Source: an uncultured Bacteroides sp.
GTDB taxonomy: Bacteria; Bacteroidota; Bacteroidia; Chitinophagales; Chitinophagaceae
Reading direction: 5' to 3'
Length of the DNA stretch: 64,000 bases
Assembly: GCA_902168085.1 (NCBI GenBank)
Contig: CABHOP010000020.1
Location: 1 to 64,000 of the forward strand
The stretch's first letter is position 1, and each line of letters opens with the position of its first letter. The notes under the pieces are model-generated. The model worked only from the letters and a program-made list of their open reading frames with translations. It ran no database searches and had not been told where the DNA came from. A program made the position numbers and the translations under genes. This document shows positions 32,498 to 41,073 of the stretch, piece by piece.

Positions 32498-33032
32498 GCC
32501 TTCAGATGGTGATGTAATGAATAAGACAGGTCATGGTCTTCTACGTTTTTCCAAAAGTCTTTAATGCTGTCATTTGTTTTTATTCCCATACAGGGACCAA
32601 TCAAGTCAAAGAAAACCAACATCTGATTTCCATCTTCAAACTTGAATAAAAAAGCATCATTTGTATGCGTTTCATGCCGCAACGCTGCATATGTTTTAGG
32701 CCAGGCTTTAAATGCTTCCGGGTTGAAAGTCCTACCATAAATAAGTACTTCAGAAATGGGGGCAGTGTTGCATATTAGCTCTTCAGTCATTTGAGGGTTG
32801 GCTTCTGTTAATATCTTATACTCATGAAACACAATGCCCATTTCATCTTCTATAAATCCGGGTGTTGAGTAGAAATAAATTTAGCCCCCTCACTGAAATG
32901 TAAGCCCACAGCTCCATCCCAATAAGATGCAGAATTTTTGTCATTATCTATTCGATACGAGAAGCAAGATTGTAAGGATTGCCCTAAAACGTCTTTGAAA
33001 AGTTGCAGGTCTGCTTCTTCCAGCTTTAGCAT
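32494..33032 (-). pseudogene. frameshifted gene of unknown function (two ORFs)
   Basis: Two consecutive minus-strand frames fit one gene broken by a single-base loss. The first runs from ATG 33032 for 60 codons and ends TQHPDL at a TAG (about 32850). The second, 32841-32494, starts with EDEMGIVFHEY in another frame. Adding one C to the CCC at about 32860 gives TQHPGFIEDEMGIVFHEY, reading on smoothly into a protein of about 178 residues. I do not recognise the family; the product looks small, soluble and acidic. Codon use is more AT-rich than in its neighbours. It could be a real mutation, a sequencing error in a short homopolymer, or programmed frameshifting. The 3' end overlaps queG by four bases. 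Confidence 0.6.
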
Positions 33033-33041
33033 GATTTGAAG

Positions 33042-33707
33042 TTACTGATTCTTCCCACCCAGCATAGGCACGAAACTGAAGTCTCCCAGTTCTTCTTCCT
33101 TTACATTGCCATTCGCATCTTTGGTGATGCGCATCATCTTCTGGCCCTGATCATCGCCTACCGGTATCACGGCTATGCCGCCGGGTTTCAGTTGTTCTAT
33201 CAGCTTGGGTGGCACATAAGGTGCAGCTGCTGTTACTATCACTTTATCAAAAGGCGCATAAGAGGGCAGGCCTAAATACCCATCTCCATAAAAGCGCTTG
33301 ATATTGGGATATTTACTGATGAAGAAAAACTGGCCTACGTAGTCGTACAATGCTTTCTGGCGTTCTATGCTATATACCATAGCACCCATCTCTGCCAGCA
33401 CACATGCCTGGTAGGCACTGCCCGTACCAATTTCCAGCACCTTGTCAAATTTCTTTATCTCCAGCAGTTCCGTTTGGTAGGCTACTGTATAGGGTTGGGA
33501 AATGGTTTGCCCGGCCGTAATGGGGAATGCACGGTCTTCGTAAGCAATACGTTCAAATGCGGGGTCGAGGAAGAAGTGGCGGGGTATGGCTTCTATGGCT
33601 GCCAGCACACGTTCATCTTTGATCCCTTTTTCGCGTAGTGACTGTACCAGTTGCTTACGTAATCCCTTATGTAAGTGTTTATCCTCTCTTGGTTTGCTGT
33701 GCAGCAT
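33042..33707 (-). CDS. pcm: protein-L-isoaspartate O-methyltransferase
   Basis: A 221-residue Pcm that methylates isoaspartyl residues in aged proteins and so starts their repair, using S-adenosylmethionine. Family motifs are complete: IPRHFFLDPAFERIAYED, ITAGQTISQPYTVAYQTELL, the SAM loop VLEIGTGSAYQACVLAEMG, and DKVIVTAAAPYVPPKLIEQLKPGGIAVIPVG. The N-terminal extension is slightly longer than in E. coli. The ATG lies four bases after a perfect TAACTTTG box, so the message is probably leaderless. It is followed after nine bases by the frameshifted gene, which is likely cotranscribed. Confidence 0.95.
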   Translation of the reverse strand: MLHSKPREDKHLHKGLRKQLVQSLREKGIKDERVLAAIEAIPRHFFLDPAFERIAYEDRAFPITAGQTISQPYTVAYQTELLEIKKFDKVLEIGTGSAYQACVLAEMGAMVYSIERQKALYDYVGQFFFISKYPNIKRFYGDGYLGLPSYAPFDKVIVTAAAPYVPPKLIEQLKPGGIAVIPVGDDQGQKMMRITKDANGNVKEEELGDFSFVPMLGGKNQ

Positions 33708-33711
33708 ACCA

Positions 33712-33719
33712 CAAAGTTA
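33712..33719 (-). promoter_or_regulatory. -7 box of pcm (leaderless arrangement)
   Basis: TAACTTTG on the minus strand followed by TGGT and the pcm ATG. The arrangement and sequence nearly repeat those at 1995-2009. Confidence 0.65.
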
Positions 33720-33771
33720 GGATAGGATATGTGTAAATAAAACTTGTAAAAGTGGATTGTGTACCAATGTG

Positions 33772-34431
33772 TTATTTGAAGTTCATCACCAATCCGAAAC
33801 CTACCAGGTTGTTATCCACCACCGGGCGAAACCGCATAGATATATCGCGCGATACATCAAAGTTTTTCAGGTGGGCTGCCGCCACGGCATCTATTACCTG
33901 CGCTGCATAGCCTACGGCGGTAAACAGCACCGTCATATCCAGGTAGCCGCGATAGCCATCCTGCAGTTGGCGCAGGCCATCGGTATCATATTGTTCCGTA
34001 TCGGTGGTGGTGGGGTCGCCATCTATACGGGCTATGTATGCCTTGCGGTAGCGTTGATATTTATTCAGGTTGTCTATAAAAAAGTAACCTGCTACCGCCA
34101 TACCCGCATATATCACCGGGGCTTTCCAATATTGGCGGTTATATATCTGGCCCAGTCCCGGGCATATGGCCGAATACATGCCTGCTTTCTTAGGTTTGGG
34201 TTCAAATGGCAGCTTCTTTATGGCAGCGCGCATACTGTCTTCCATGCGGCGGGTAGTATCTATCCTTGGTGTGCTAGCAGTTACATTGGTATTTATTACA
34301 CCGGTATCAGCACCGGGCCTTGCGGTAACAGAGCTATCCGTAGTTACCTGCGCGTGCATTGGCCTATTGCAGCAAAGCAATAGAACCAATAATGTTATAC
34401 CACTGATATATGAAGAAAAGAATCGCTGCAT
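33772..34431 (-). CDS. DUF5683 family membrane protein
   Basis: A 219-residue protein with a signal peptide ending RPMHAQ, a Thr-rich segment, and the DUF5683 core: KPKKAGMYSAICPGLGQIYNRQYWKAPVIYAGMAVAGYFF, a P-G-L-G-Q-I-Y-N motif followed by a hydrophobic helix, then an acidic loop and a second hydrophobic stretch (DMTVLFTAVGYAAQVIDAVAAAHL). It ends in a strand-like tail typical of outer membrane-associated proteins (VGFGLVMNFK). The family is widespread in Bacteroidota and uncharacterised. A TAACTTTG box lies 11 bases before the start. Confidence 0.82.
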   Translation of the reverse strand: MQRFFSSYISGITLLVLLLCCNRPMHAQVTTDSSVTARPGADTGVINTNVTASTPRIDTTRRMEDSMRAAIKKLPFEPKPKKAGMYSAICPGLGQIYNRQYWKAPVIYAGMAVAGYFFIDNLNKYQRYRKAYIARIDGDPTTTDTEQYDTDGLRQLQDGYRGYLDMTVLFTAVGYAAQVIDAVAAAHLKNFDVSRDISMRFRPVVDNNLVGFGLVMNFK

Positions 34432-34442
34432 TTTACGGATGG

Positions 34443-34450
34443 CAAAGTTA
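34443..34450 (-). promoter_or_regulatory. -7 box of the DUF5683 gene
   Basis: TAACTTTG on the minus strand, an exact consensus match, 11 bases before the ATG at 34431. Confidence 0.55.
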
Positions 34451-34454
34451 CAAT

Positions 34455-34487
34455 AAAAAAGCCCTGCGTTATAAACAGGGCTTTTTT
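34455..34487 (-). terminator. terminator of the prc-like gene
   Basis: AAAAAAGCCCTG (34455-34466) pairs with CAGGGCTTTTTT (34476-34487) around a 9-base loop. T-rich on both strands; it separates prc from the DUF5683 gene. Confidence 0.9.
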
Positions 34488-34503
34488 CAATTTATTATAG
34501 CTG

Positions 34504-36678
34504 CTATTTCATGCCGGTACCCAGGTTCACGCGGCTGTCCATATGCATCATATCATTTACGATGTTTACAGTTTCAGACAGGTAGATGTCTTTTTTCAGT
34601 GCCTTCAGCCAGTTCTCATTTTTATTGATGGAAGAACTATCGAGGTTGATACGTGCCAGGTCATCTTTCACATTGGTTATGTTCAGCTGCGTAGCTTTCT
34701 TTTCTATGTCTTCTACCTTTTTGGCAGTAGCATTGGCTTCTTCCAGTTGCTGGCGGTATTTGGCCTCGTTCAGTGAATAGCTATTTTCTTCTTCCGCTTT
34801 TTTAATCTTGGCAGCACTTTGCTTTATCAGTTCAAAAGAAGGGTTGCCGGCTACGCGTTTGCTGCTTTGTGCTGCCAGTTGTGCAGCATTTACCGCATTG
34901 GGCACCTGGCTATATCTTGCTGCAGGTATTTCATCCCATTTCAGTGCAGCTTTATCGCGGCGTTCGCCTATTTCTATTTCGCTATACGGATCGGGCAGTA
35001 CTACATCGGGTGTCACGCCTTTCAGCTGTGTAGAGCCGCCGTTGATACGGTAAAACTTCTGAATGGTCAGCTTGATGGCACCCAGCGTATCGCCCGTGGA
35101 TGTATTGCCGCCAGCAATGCTCGCCAGCCAGCTGCGGTATTCATCCAGCGATAACACTTTCTGAACCGTACCCTTGCCAAAAGTTGTAGAACCTACAACC
35201 ACGGCACGCTTATAATCCTGCATGGCAGCCGCCAGTATTTCAGATGCCGATGCACTGCCGTAGTTTACCATGATAGCCAGCGGCCCATCATACAGCGTGC
35301 CTTTTTGCTGGTCGTCCAGCTGCACTGCCGATGTATTGCTGCCTTTCACCTGCACTATCGGGCCCTGGTCTATAAACAGGCCGCCCATGCTCACCACATC
35401 GCTTAGTGATCCACCACCATTATAACGCAGGTCGAGGATGATACCTTTCACGCCCGATTTCTTCAGTTTCATCACTTCTATCGCTACATCTTCACCGCTA
35501 CGGCGGCCATTTACATGCTGGAAATCCGAATAAAACTCCGGCAGGTATATATAACCTATAGGCCCATCCTTGGTATTGATGATGGCCGATTTGGCAAATG
35601 TTTCTTCTATCTCCACCTTATCGCGGATGATGGGTATTACCTGTATCGCGCCGCTTACTTTCTTCACCGTCAGGCGCACTTCTGTGCCTTTCTTACCACG
35701 TATCAGCTTTACGGCGTCTTCGGTATCGTAGCCTTGTATATCCACAGGCTCTGCATTGCCCTGTGCCACCTTCAGTATGTAGTCGCCGGCTTTCAGGTCG
35801 CCTTGTTTCCAGCAGGGGCTGCCCGGCACTATCGATACGATCTTTATTTTACCTTCATCGTTTTGCAGTGTAGCACCTATACCAAAGAAGGTGCCTGACA
35901 TCTGTTCGTCAAAACGTGCTTTATCTGCCGGTGGAAAGAAGTCCGTATGCGGGTCTACCGTACCGGCTATGCTGTTTACAAAAAGTGTAAAGCGGTCGTC
36001 GTCTTTCATTTTGCGCATACGCTTAAAGTAGTAGTCCATATTTTTGGTTACCGACTCGCGTGCTTCCGCTTCCAGTTCTGCATCTGTTTTTATTTTTTTC
36101 AGGCTGGTATCCTTGTTGTCCTGGCGCTTTTTCTGGTCGTCTTTCATATCTACATAACGGCTCAGTACACGATATTTCAGATACGTATGCCAACGGTCTT
36201 TCAGGTCGGCACTGTTAGCGGCATAAGGCACTTTTTCGCCATTCAGGTTTATTTCTTCATTGCCTGTAAAAGTGAAAGGTTTTTTCAACGCATCTTTGTA
36301 ATAACCTTCTATTTCATTGATGCGCTTGCTATAAATGGCATTCACGTCATTGAAAAAAGACACGAAATTATCGGCGCCATTTTCATCCAGCACAAATTCG
36401 TAACGCGATAGCTTGCCGATATCTTCCTGTGTAAAGACGCGTTTATCAAAGTCAAGGTTATTCAATACCTTTTTGTAAACATTGGAAGAGAACGAGTCAT
36501 TTACCTCACGTGGAGCAAAGTGGTTTTGCTGTATGGCTTTCATCACCGTTTCTATTACCACGCGCTTCTTTTCGTCGGCCGAAGTGCCCTCAGCACTATA
36601 CCTGAACGAAAAAAAGGTGGCCAGTGCGGCCACTATCATCAGTGGTATTAATATTTTATTCTTCATGAATCTCAACAT
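34504..36678 (-). CDS. carboxy-terminal processing (tail-specific) protease, S41 family
   Basis: A 724-residue periplasmic Prc-type protease. It has an N-terminal signal anchor (KILIPLMIVAALATFFSF), a helical N-domain, a PDZ domain at about 240-330 (GIGATLQNDEGKIKIVSIVPGSPCWKQGDLKAGDYILKV), and the S41 catalytic core: DLRYNGGGSL, NYGSASASEILAAAMQDY with the nucleophile Ser near 475, and TTFGKGTVQ with the general-base Lys near 500. A long DUF3340-like C-terminal helical region follows. Such enzymes trim C-termini of envelope proteins and regulate peptidoglycan hydrolases. An alternative start four codons in (ATG 36666) is possible. It is a single-gene unit with a strong terminator. Confidence 0.94.
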   Translation of the reverse strand: MLRFMKNKILIPLMIVAALATFFSFRYSAEGTSADEKKRVVIETVMKAIQQNHFAPREVNDSFSSNVYKKVLNNLDFDKRVFTQEDIGKLSRYEFVLDENGADNFVSFFNDVNAIYSKRINEIEGYYKDALKKPFTFTGNEEINLNGEKVPYAANSADLKDRWHTYLKYRVLSRYVDMKDDQKKRQDNKDTSLKKIKTDAELEAEARESVTKNMDYYFKRMRKMKDDDRFTLFVNSIAGTVDPHTDFFPPADKARFDEQMSGTFFGIGATLQNDEGKIKIVSIVPGSPCWKQGDLKAGDYILKVAQGNAEPVDIQGYDTEDAVKLIRGKKGTEVRLTVKKVSGAIQVIPIIRDKVEIEETFAKSAIINTKDGPIGYIYLPEFYSDFQHVNGRRSGEDVAIEVMKLKKSGVKGIILDLRYNGGGSLSDVVSMGGLFIDQGPIVQVKGSNTSAVQLDDQQKGTLYDGPLAIMVNYGSASASEILAAAMQDYKRAVVVGSTTFGKGTVQKVLSLDEYRSWLASIAGGNTSTGDTLGAIKLTIQKFYRINGGSTQLKGVTPDVVLPDPYSEIEIGERRDKAALKWDEIPAARYSQVPNAVNAAQLAAQSSKRVAGNPSFELIKQSAAKIKKAEEENSYSLNEAKYRQQLEEANATAKKVEDIEKKATQLNITNVKDDLARINLDSSSINKNENWLKALKKDIYLSETVNIVNDMMHMDSRVNLGTGMK

Positions 36679-36794
36679 AATCTACTCTTAAAATTAGGGT
36701 AATAACAAATGTAATTGTTTTGGTGTTAATAAAACGCTAATCAGATTGTGCTTATAGCCTTATAAGCGGGGTGATTTACGGCGTGATAAATCTG

Positions 36795-36802
36795 TAACTT
36801 TG
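36795..36802 (+). promoter_or_regulatory. -7 box of lipB
   Basis: TAACTTTG ends seven bases before the lipB ATG (36810), so the transcript should have a leader of at most a few bases. A TTTA at 36775-36778 is a possible -33 element (16-bp spacer). Confidence 0.6.
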
Positions 36803-36809
36803 CTGCCTT

Positions 36810-37565
36810 ATGACAGGTAGTAAAACATTACATTTCAGCGACCTTGGAGAGATAGAATATGGTGCCGCATGGCAACTGCAGGAAGGGCTGATGAAACAGG
36901 GACTGGATATAAAAGCTTCGTGGTATAACACACCCGCTGCCGAAAGGCCCGCAGACTTAGGCATTCGCAACTACCTGTTGTTTTGTACTCACCCGCACGT
37001 ATATACGCTGGGCAAGAGCGGCCATATGGAAAACCTGCTGGTAAATGACAGCCGCCTGCAAGAGCTGAATGTAGCTTTTTACAAAACCAACAGGGGTGGC
37101 GACATTACGTATCACGGCCCCGGCCAGGTAGTGGGTTATCCCATACTGGACCTGGAGCAATTTTATACCGACCTGGGTAAGTACATGCGCAACCTGGAAG
37201 AAGTTATCATTCGCGTATTGGCACACTACGGTATTGCAGGCGATAGGCTTCCCGGTTCCACCGGTGTATGGCTGGAACCCGATACACCACGCGCGCGCAA
37301 GATATGTGCCATGGGGGTGCGCAGCAGCCGCTGGATAACCATGCACGGCTTTGCCCTTAATGTAAATGCAGACCTGAAATATTTTGACTATATCGTGCCT
37401 TGTGGCATAACTGATAAGCAGGTAACCAGCATGGCAAAAGAGCTGGGCCACCCTGTGGATATGGAGGAAGTAAAAGTGCGGTTAAGGGATGCATTCGCCG
37501 AACTATTCGGGTGTAGTATTGTTAATGATAAAGTAACTTTTGATAAGGAAAAAATCGTATATTAG
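36810..37565 (+). CDS. lipB: lipoyl(octanoyl) transferase
   Basis: A 251-residue LipB that moves octanoate from acyl carrier protein to the lipoyl domains of oxo-acid dehydrogenases and the glycine cleavage system. Catalytic features are present: RGGDITYHGPGQ (95-106), the Lys in ARKICAMGVR (K164) and the acyl-accepting Cys in VPCGI (C198). A Bacteroidota-type insertion (WYNTPAAERPADLGIRNYL) precedes the core. lpdA, which encodes a lipoyl-dependent partner enzyme, is 3.5 kb downstream. A downstream gene follows after 32 bp. Confidence 0.95.
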   Translation: MTGSKTLHFSDLGEIEYGAAWQLQEGLMKQGLDIKASWYNTPAAERPADLGIRNYLLFCTHPHVYTLGKSGHMENLLVNDSRLQELNVAFYKTNRGGDITYHGPGQVVGYPILDLEQFYTDLGKYMRNLEEVIIRVLAHYGIAGDRLPGSTGVWLEPDTPRARKICAMGVRSSRWITMHGFALNVNADLKYFDYIVPCGITDKQVTSMAKELGHPVDMEEVKVRLRDAFAELFGCSIVNDKVTFDKEKIVY

Positions 37566-37597
37566 TTGTCCGTTTTGAATGTTTTTACTCTGAACCG

Positions 37598-38233
37598 ATG
37601 CCTGCTGACCGTATCATTTATAATTGGGGCGATGACCACCTGCAAATACAACTGGGCAGGCGTGTAGAAACGCGTATCAAGGCTTTGTTCTGGGGCGAAT
37701 TCATATTCACTACAGGAATGGCCACCATCTTTTTGCTGCAGGCATTACCTATTTCTTCAAACCTGTGGCATGTGCTGGCCAGTTTTGGGGCAGCCGCACT
37801 ATATGCGTTGGCATCTTACAGGTTCATATCACGTATGTTTTTCAGGGAAGAGGTGTGGCTGGATATGGAATACCTTACACTTGTTACCAGTACCCCTTTC
37901 AAACGCAGGATAAAGCGTTACGAGTGGCCTGCCATAGGTCCGCTGCACTATACAGGCAAGGCATCGAAAACCGACCATCCGCTGAAAGGCAATTGTTACG
38001 ACTATTTTGGTTTTGAAACACAGGAACGTTTAGTACAAGACCTGCACCAGGAAGGCAACCTGTATTTCAATTATGGCGGGTTCTCCGTTCGTTTTGCCCG
38101 CAACGTCTATTCATGGGATGCTGAGGAAATGGTGCGTATGATGCGCATATATGCAGGCAGCAACCTGCGTCTCGGCCCCGAATGGAAACGCATGATACAG
38201 GAAAGCTGGCAAAGCTTTGAGGACGATTTTTAG
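37598..38233 (+). CDS. membrane protein of unknown function
   Basis: A 211-residue protein I cannot assign. It has a short polar N-terminus, two adjacent hydrophobic helices at about 35-80 (FTTGMATIFLLQALPI and WHVLASFGAAALYALA), then a beta-rich cytoplasmic portion (EEVWLDMEYLTLVTSTPFKRRIKRYEW, NLYFNYGGFSVRFARN) that has the look of a membrane-attached PH-like domain. It is probably cotranscribed with lipB. Its last four bases overlap the convergent gene at 38230. Confidence 0.7.
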   Translation: MPADRIIYNWGDDHLQIQLGRRVETRIKALFWGEFIFTTGMATIFLLQALPISSNLWHVLASFGAAALYALASYRFISRMFFREEVWLDMEYLTLVTSTPFKRRIKRYEWPAIGPLHYTGKASKTDHPLKGNCYDYFGFETQERLVQDLHQEGNLYFNYGGFSVRFARNVYSWDAEEMVRMMRIYAGSNLRLGPEWKRMIQESWQSFEDDF

Positions 38234-39093
38234 TAAATCGTGATATAGCCGGTCTCCAGCACTTTGCGGTCTTGCCTCAGTTCAAATTTGTAAATGCCTT
38301 TCCGCTGAAAGTTGCGCTTGTCTATAATGATCTGCGGTTCGGTTACTCTGGGTATTTCCAGCACGCGCTTTTCTTTGTCATTATAAAAATTCACCGAATA
38401 GTGATGGCGGTTATAATCTTCCAGTTCCAGGTTCACATGCCCTGTAAACGGATTGGTAAATACATGCTGCGATTTGATATAAGAAACGCCCTCTATTTCC
38501 GAACCATCGTCGGGTATCGTTAATACAATCCTCGGTGCTACCGCAGGTGAGGTAGATGCAGGTGCGCTGGTACTGGTTGTTGTCGTAGTCGTTGTTGTGG
38601 TGCCGGAGGTTGTGGTACTGGTAGCCGGTGTTGACGTTACGGGCCTTTCGGATGTTACAGGCCTTGCCTCGATTTTTATGTTAGCAGCCAGTTTTTGCAG
38701 GGAATCATTGGGTGGCAGCACACGTTTATTGCGTATATCCGCGCTGTCTACAACCAGGTTCAGGCGGTTGCTATACCATGTCAGGTCTGAATTGAAGACG
38801 ATGTACAGGCGATACCAGTTTTTGCCCGGGGCAGGGTGGCCGTCAATAAATGCCTGCAATCCTTTTTTCAGATTCTTTACATAGCCTACTGTACTATAAT
38901 TATACACACTGTCGGCCGAACGCTGTACGGCGATAGATTTAATGCCATCGTACTGGCAGGTCCAGCTAAGTACATTGATGCCTTTTTCTGATGCGCCGGC
39001 TATATCGGGCAGTATAGGTTGCGCCAGCGTTGTGAAACTTGAGAGTGTAAATGATAATATTAGTAGAAAATAGTAAGCCTTACTCTGAAACAT
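38230..39093 (-). CDS. secreted protein with Thr/Ser-rich linker
   Basis: A 287-residue secreted protein. A signal peptide ends TTLAQP; the N-terminal domain (ISWTCQYDG-like NVLSWTCQYDGIKSIAVQRS, NWYRLYIVFNSDLTWYSN) resembles a fibronectin III-type fold. It is joined by a Pro/Thr/Ser-rich linker with a run of about nine Thr (residues about 145-190) to a C-terminal beta domain (FTNPFTGHVNLELEDYNRHHYSVNFYND, IYKFELRQDRKVLETGYITIY) that resembles a divergent T9SS-type sorting domain. Cell-surface location is likely. The function is unknown. Confidence 0.75.
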   Translation of the reverse strand: MFQSKAYYFLLILSFTLSSFTTLAQPILPDIAGASEKGINVLSWTCQYDGIKSIAVQRSADSVYNYSTVGYVKNLKKGLQAFIDGHPAPGKNWYRLYIVFNSDLTWYSNRLNLVVDSADIRNKRVLPPNDSLQKLAANIKIEARPVTSERPVTSTPATSTTTSGTTTTTTTTTSTSAPASTSPAVAPRIVLTIPDDGSEIEGVSYIKSQHVFTNPFTGHVNLELEDYNRHHYSVNFYNDKEKRVLEIPRVTEPQIIIDKRNFQRKGIYKFELRQDRKVLETGYITIY

Positions 39094-39247
39094 CTGCCAA
39101 ACCTACTGAAAAAACTAAAAGTATCGCCCCGGCAAGGTAAGATTTTGTTTTCCCTAACATTTCCGGTTTACCCCCATTTGAGGGTAGTTGTTTGTACATC
39201 CCGCATTTTATCTTTAGGTTTGAACGTTATATATCACACAACAGTAT

Positions 39248-40897
39248 ATGGGTTTATTTATCAGGAAGCCATTAGGGAAACTATTGGCAGAAGCCGACGA
39301 CTCGGAGAAAGGGCTTAAGAAAACGCTCACCGCTTCGGCACTGGTGGCATTGGGTATAGGTGCTATTATAGGTGCAGGCCTTTTTTCTATTACCGGTGGT
39401 GCGGCAGCTACCAATGCCGGCCCCGCTATTACCATCTCCTTCATTGTAGCTGCTTTAGGTTGTGCCTTCGCAGGCTTGTGCTATGCCGAGTTTGCATCTA
39501 TGATACCTATAGCCGGTAGTGCCTACACTTATTCTTTTGCTACCATGGGCGAATTCATCGCCTGGATTATAGGTTGGGACCTGGTGCTGGAATATGCCGT
39601 TGGTGCCGCTACTGTAGCTATCAGCTGGAGCCGCTACCTGGTAAAATTCCTGCAGTACTTCGGTATTAACCTGGGCCCCGAATTCACCGCATCGCCTTTC
39701 GATGGCGGTATTATTAATATACCTGCCGTATTCATCGTGATACTGATGTCACTGCTGCTGATGAAGGGAACGAAGGAATCAGCTTTTGTAAATGGTGTCA
39801 TCGTGGCGCTGAAAGTAGCGGTTGTGTTAGTATTCATCGCGTTAGGCTGGCAGTACATCAATCCTACCAACTATACGCCTTATATACCCGAAAATACAGG
39901 CAACTTTGGTGAGTTTGGTTTCAGCGGTATTGTGCGTGCAGCGGCTATTGTGTTCTTTGCCTATATCGGTTTCGATGCCGTATCTACAGCCGCACAGGAG
40001 GCTAAGAACCCCAAGCGAGATATGCCTATCGGTATCCTGCTTTCCCTACTTATCTGTACCATATTATATATCCTGTTTGCCCACGTTATGACGGGTGTGG
40101 CTAATTATCAGTTGTTTGCCGGTAAAGATGGTATTGCCCCGGTAGCCGTAGCCATTGATAATATGGGCCACCCGGATGCAAACGGCGTTATTGTGCCCGA
40201 TTATCCATGGCTGAATAAAGCCATCATCGTGGCGATACTCGCCGGTTATTCTTCGGTTATCATGGTGATGCTGATGGGTCAGTCGCGTGTGTTCTTTTCT
40301 ATGAGCCGCGATGGCCTGATACCTAAAGTGTTCTCTGAAGTGCATCCCAAGTTCCGCACACCGGCGCGTAACAACTTCCTGTTTATGCTTTTTGTAAGTG
40401 TATTCGCAGCCTTTGTGCCTGCCAGGGTAGTGGGGGAAATGACCAGTATCGGTACCCTCTTCGCCTTTATATTAGTATGTATAGGCGTAATGGTAATGCG
40501 CAAAAAAATGCCCGATGCGCCGCGTGCCTTCCGTACGCCGCTGGTACCGCTGGTGCCCATCCTGGGTATTGCTACCTGCCTGTTTATGATGGTATTCCTG
40601 CCGCTGGATACCTGGATACGCCTGGTGGTATGGATGATGATAGGCTTCGATGTATACCTGTTTTACGGTATGCGCAATAGCGTGCTGAATGCAGGCAAGT
40701 TTACCAACAATAGCTATCGTACCGTATCGCTTACGGGGCTGGCAATGGTGGTAATACTCATCGTTGTAGCTATACTGCACCATAGCGACCCCGATGTAGA
40801 TGATACGGGCCTGTACTATTTTTCATTAGGCTTTGCTATACTGCATGCGCTTATATATTTCATGAGCATGCGCAAAGGCCGTAAGCAGGTAGCATAA
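39248..40897 (+). CDS. APC-superfamily amino acid permease (CAT type)
   Basis: A 549-residue amino acid/cation symporter with 12 or more membrane helices. The first helix carries the unwound substrate-binding motif GIGAIIGAGLFSITGG, followed by GPAITISFIVAALGCAFAGLCYAEFASMIPIAGSAYTY, the classic family block. FFAYIGFDAVSTAAQEAKNPKRDMPIGI is the helix 6-7 region. It matches the cationic amino acid transporter subgroup by length and by the extra C-terminal helices (WIRLVVWMMIGFDVYLFYG, LGFAILHALIYFMSM). The substrate cannot be fixed. Nested hairpins at 40921-40994 follow it. Confidence 0.93.
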   Translation: MGLFIRKPLGKLLAEADDSEKGLKKTLTASALVALGIGAIIGAGLFSITGGAAATNAGPAITISFIVAALGCAFAGLCYAEFASMIPIAGSAYTYSFATMGEFIAWIIGWDLVLEYAVGAATVAISWSRYLVKFLQYFGINLGPEFTASPFDGGIINIPAVFIVILMSLLLMKGTKESAFVNGVIVALKVAVVLVFIALGWQYINPTNYTPYIPENTGNFGEFGFSGIVRAAAIVFFAYIGFDAVSTAAQEAKNPKRDMPIGILLSLLICTILYILFAHVMTGVANYQLFAGKDGIAPVAVAIDNMGHPDANGVIVPDYPWLNKAIIVAILAGYSSVIMVMLMGQSRVFFSMSRDGLIPKVFSEVHPKFRTPARNNFLFMLFVSVFAAFVPARVVGEMTSIGTLFAFILVCIGVMVMRKKMPDAPRAFRTPLVPLVPILGIATCLFMMVFLPLDTWIRLVVWMMIGFDVYLFYGMRNSVLNAGKFTNNSYRTVSLTGLAMVVILIVVAILHHSDPDVDDTGLYYFSLGFAILHALIYFMSMRKGRKQVA

Positions 40898-40920
40898 GTA
40901 AAAGGAGTTATTTTATATAA

Positions 40921-40994
40921 AGATTCCCCGTAGCTGTTAGTTGCGGGGAATCTGCTTTATATAGCGATGCTACGGCTACATAAAGCAGATTCCC
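40921..40994 (+). other. mutually exclusive hairpins after the permease gene
   Basis: GGGAATCT (40946-40953) can pair either with AGATTCCC upstream (the 10-bp stem 40921-40930 with 40944-40953) or downstream in a perfect 15-bp stem (40946-40960 with 40980-40994, 19-base loop). CCGTAGC (40928-40934) can also pair with GCTACGG (40969-40975). The two folds exclude each other. No T-tract follows. The element lies between the permease stop and the lpdA promoter, so it is read from the permease side. Confidence 0.7.
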
Positions 40995-41025
40995 ATTGAG
41001 CAATTGGATTATTTAGCTACATTTG
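40995..41025 (+). promoter_or_regulatory. promoter of lpdA
   Basis: ATTG (40995-40998) and TACATTTG (41018-41025), spacer 19 bp, fit the -33/-7 consensus. The leader to the ATG at 41074 is about 45 nt. Confidence 0.65.
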
Positions 41026-41073
41026 TCCGTCTTTTTAGAACAACCATTAACACTTTAAAATTATTTCCATTTT

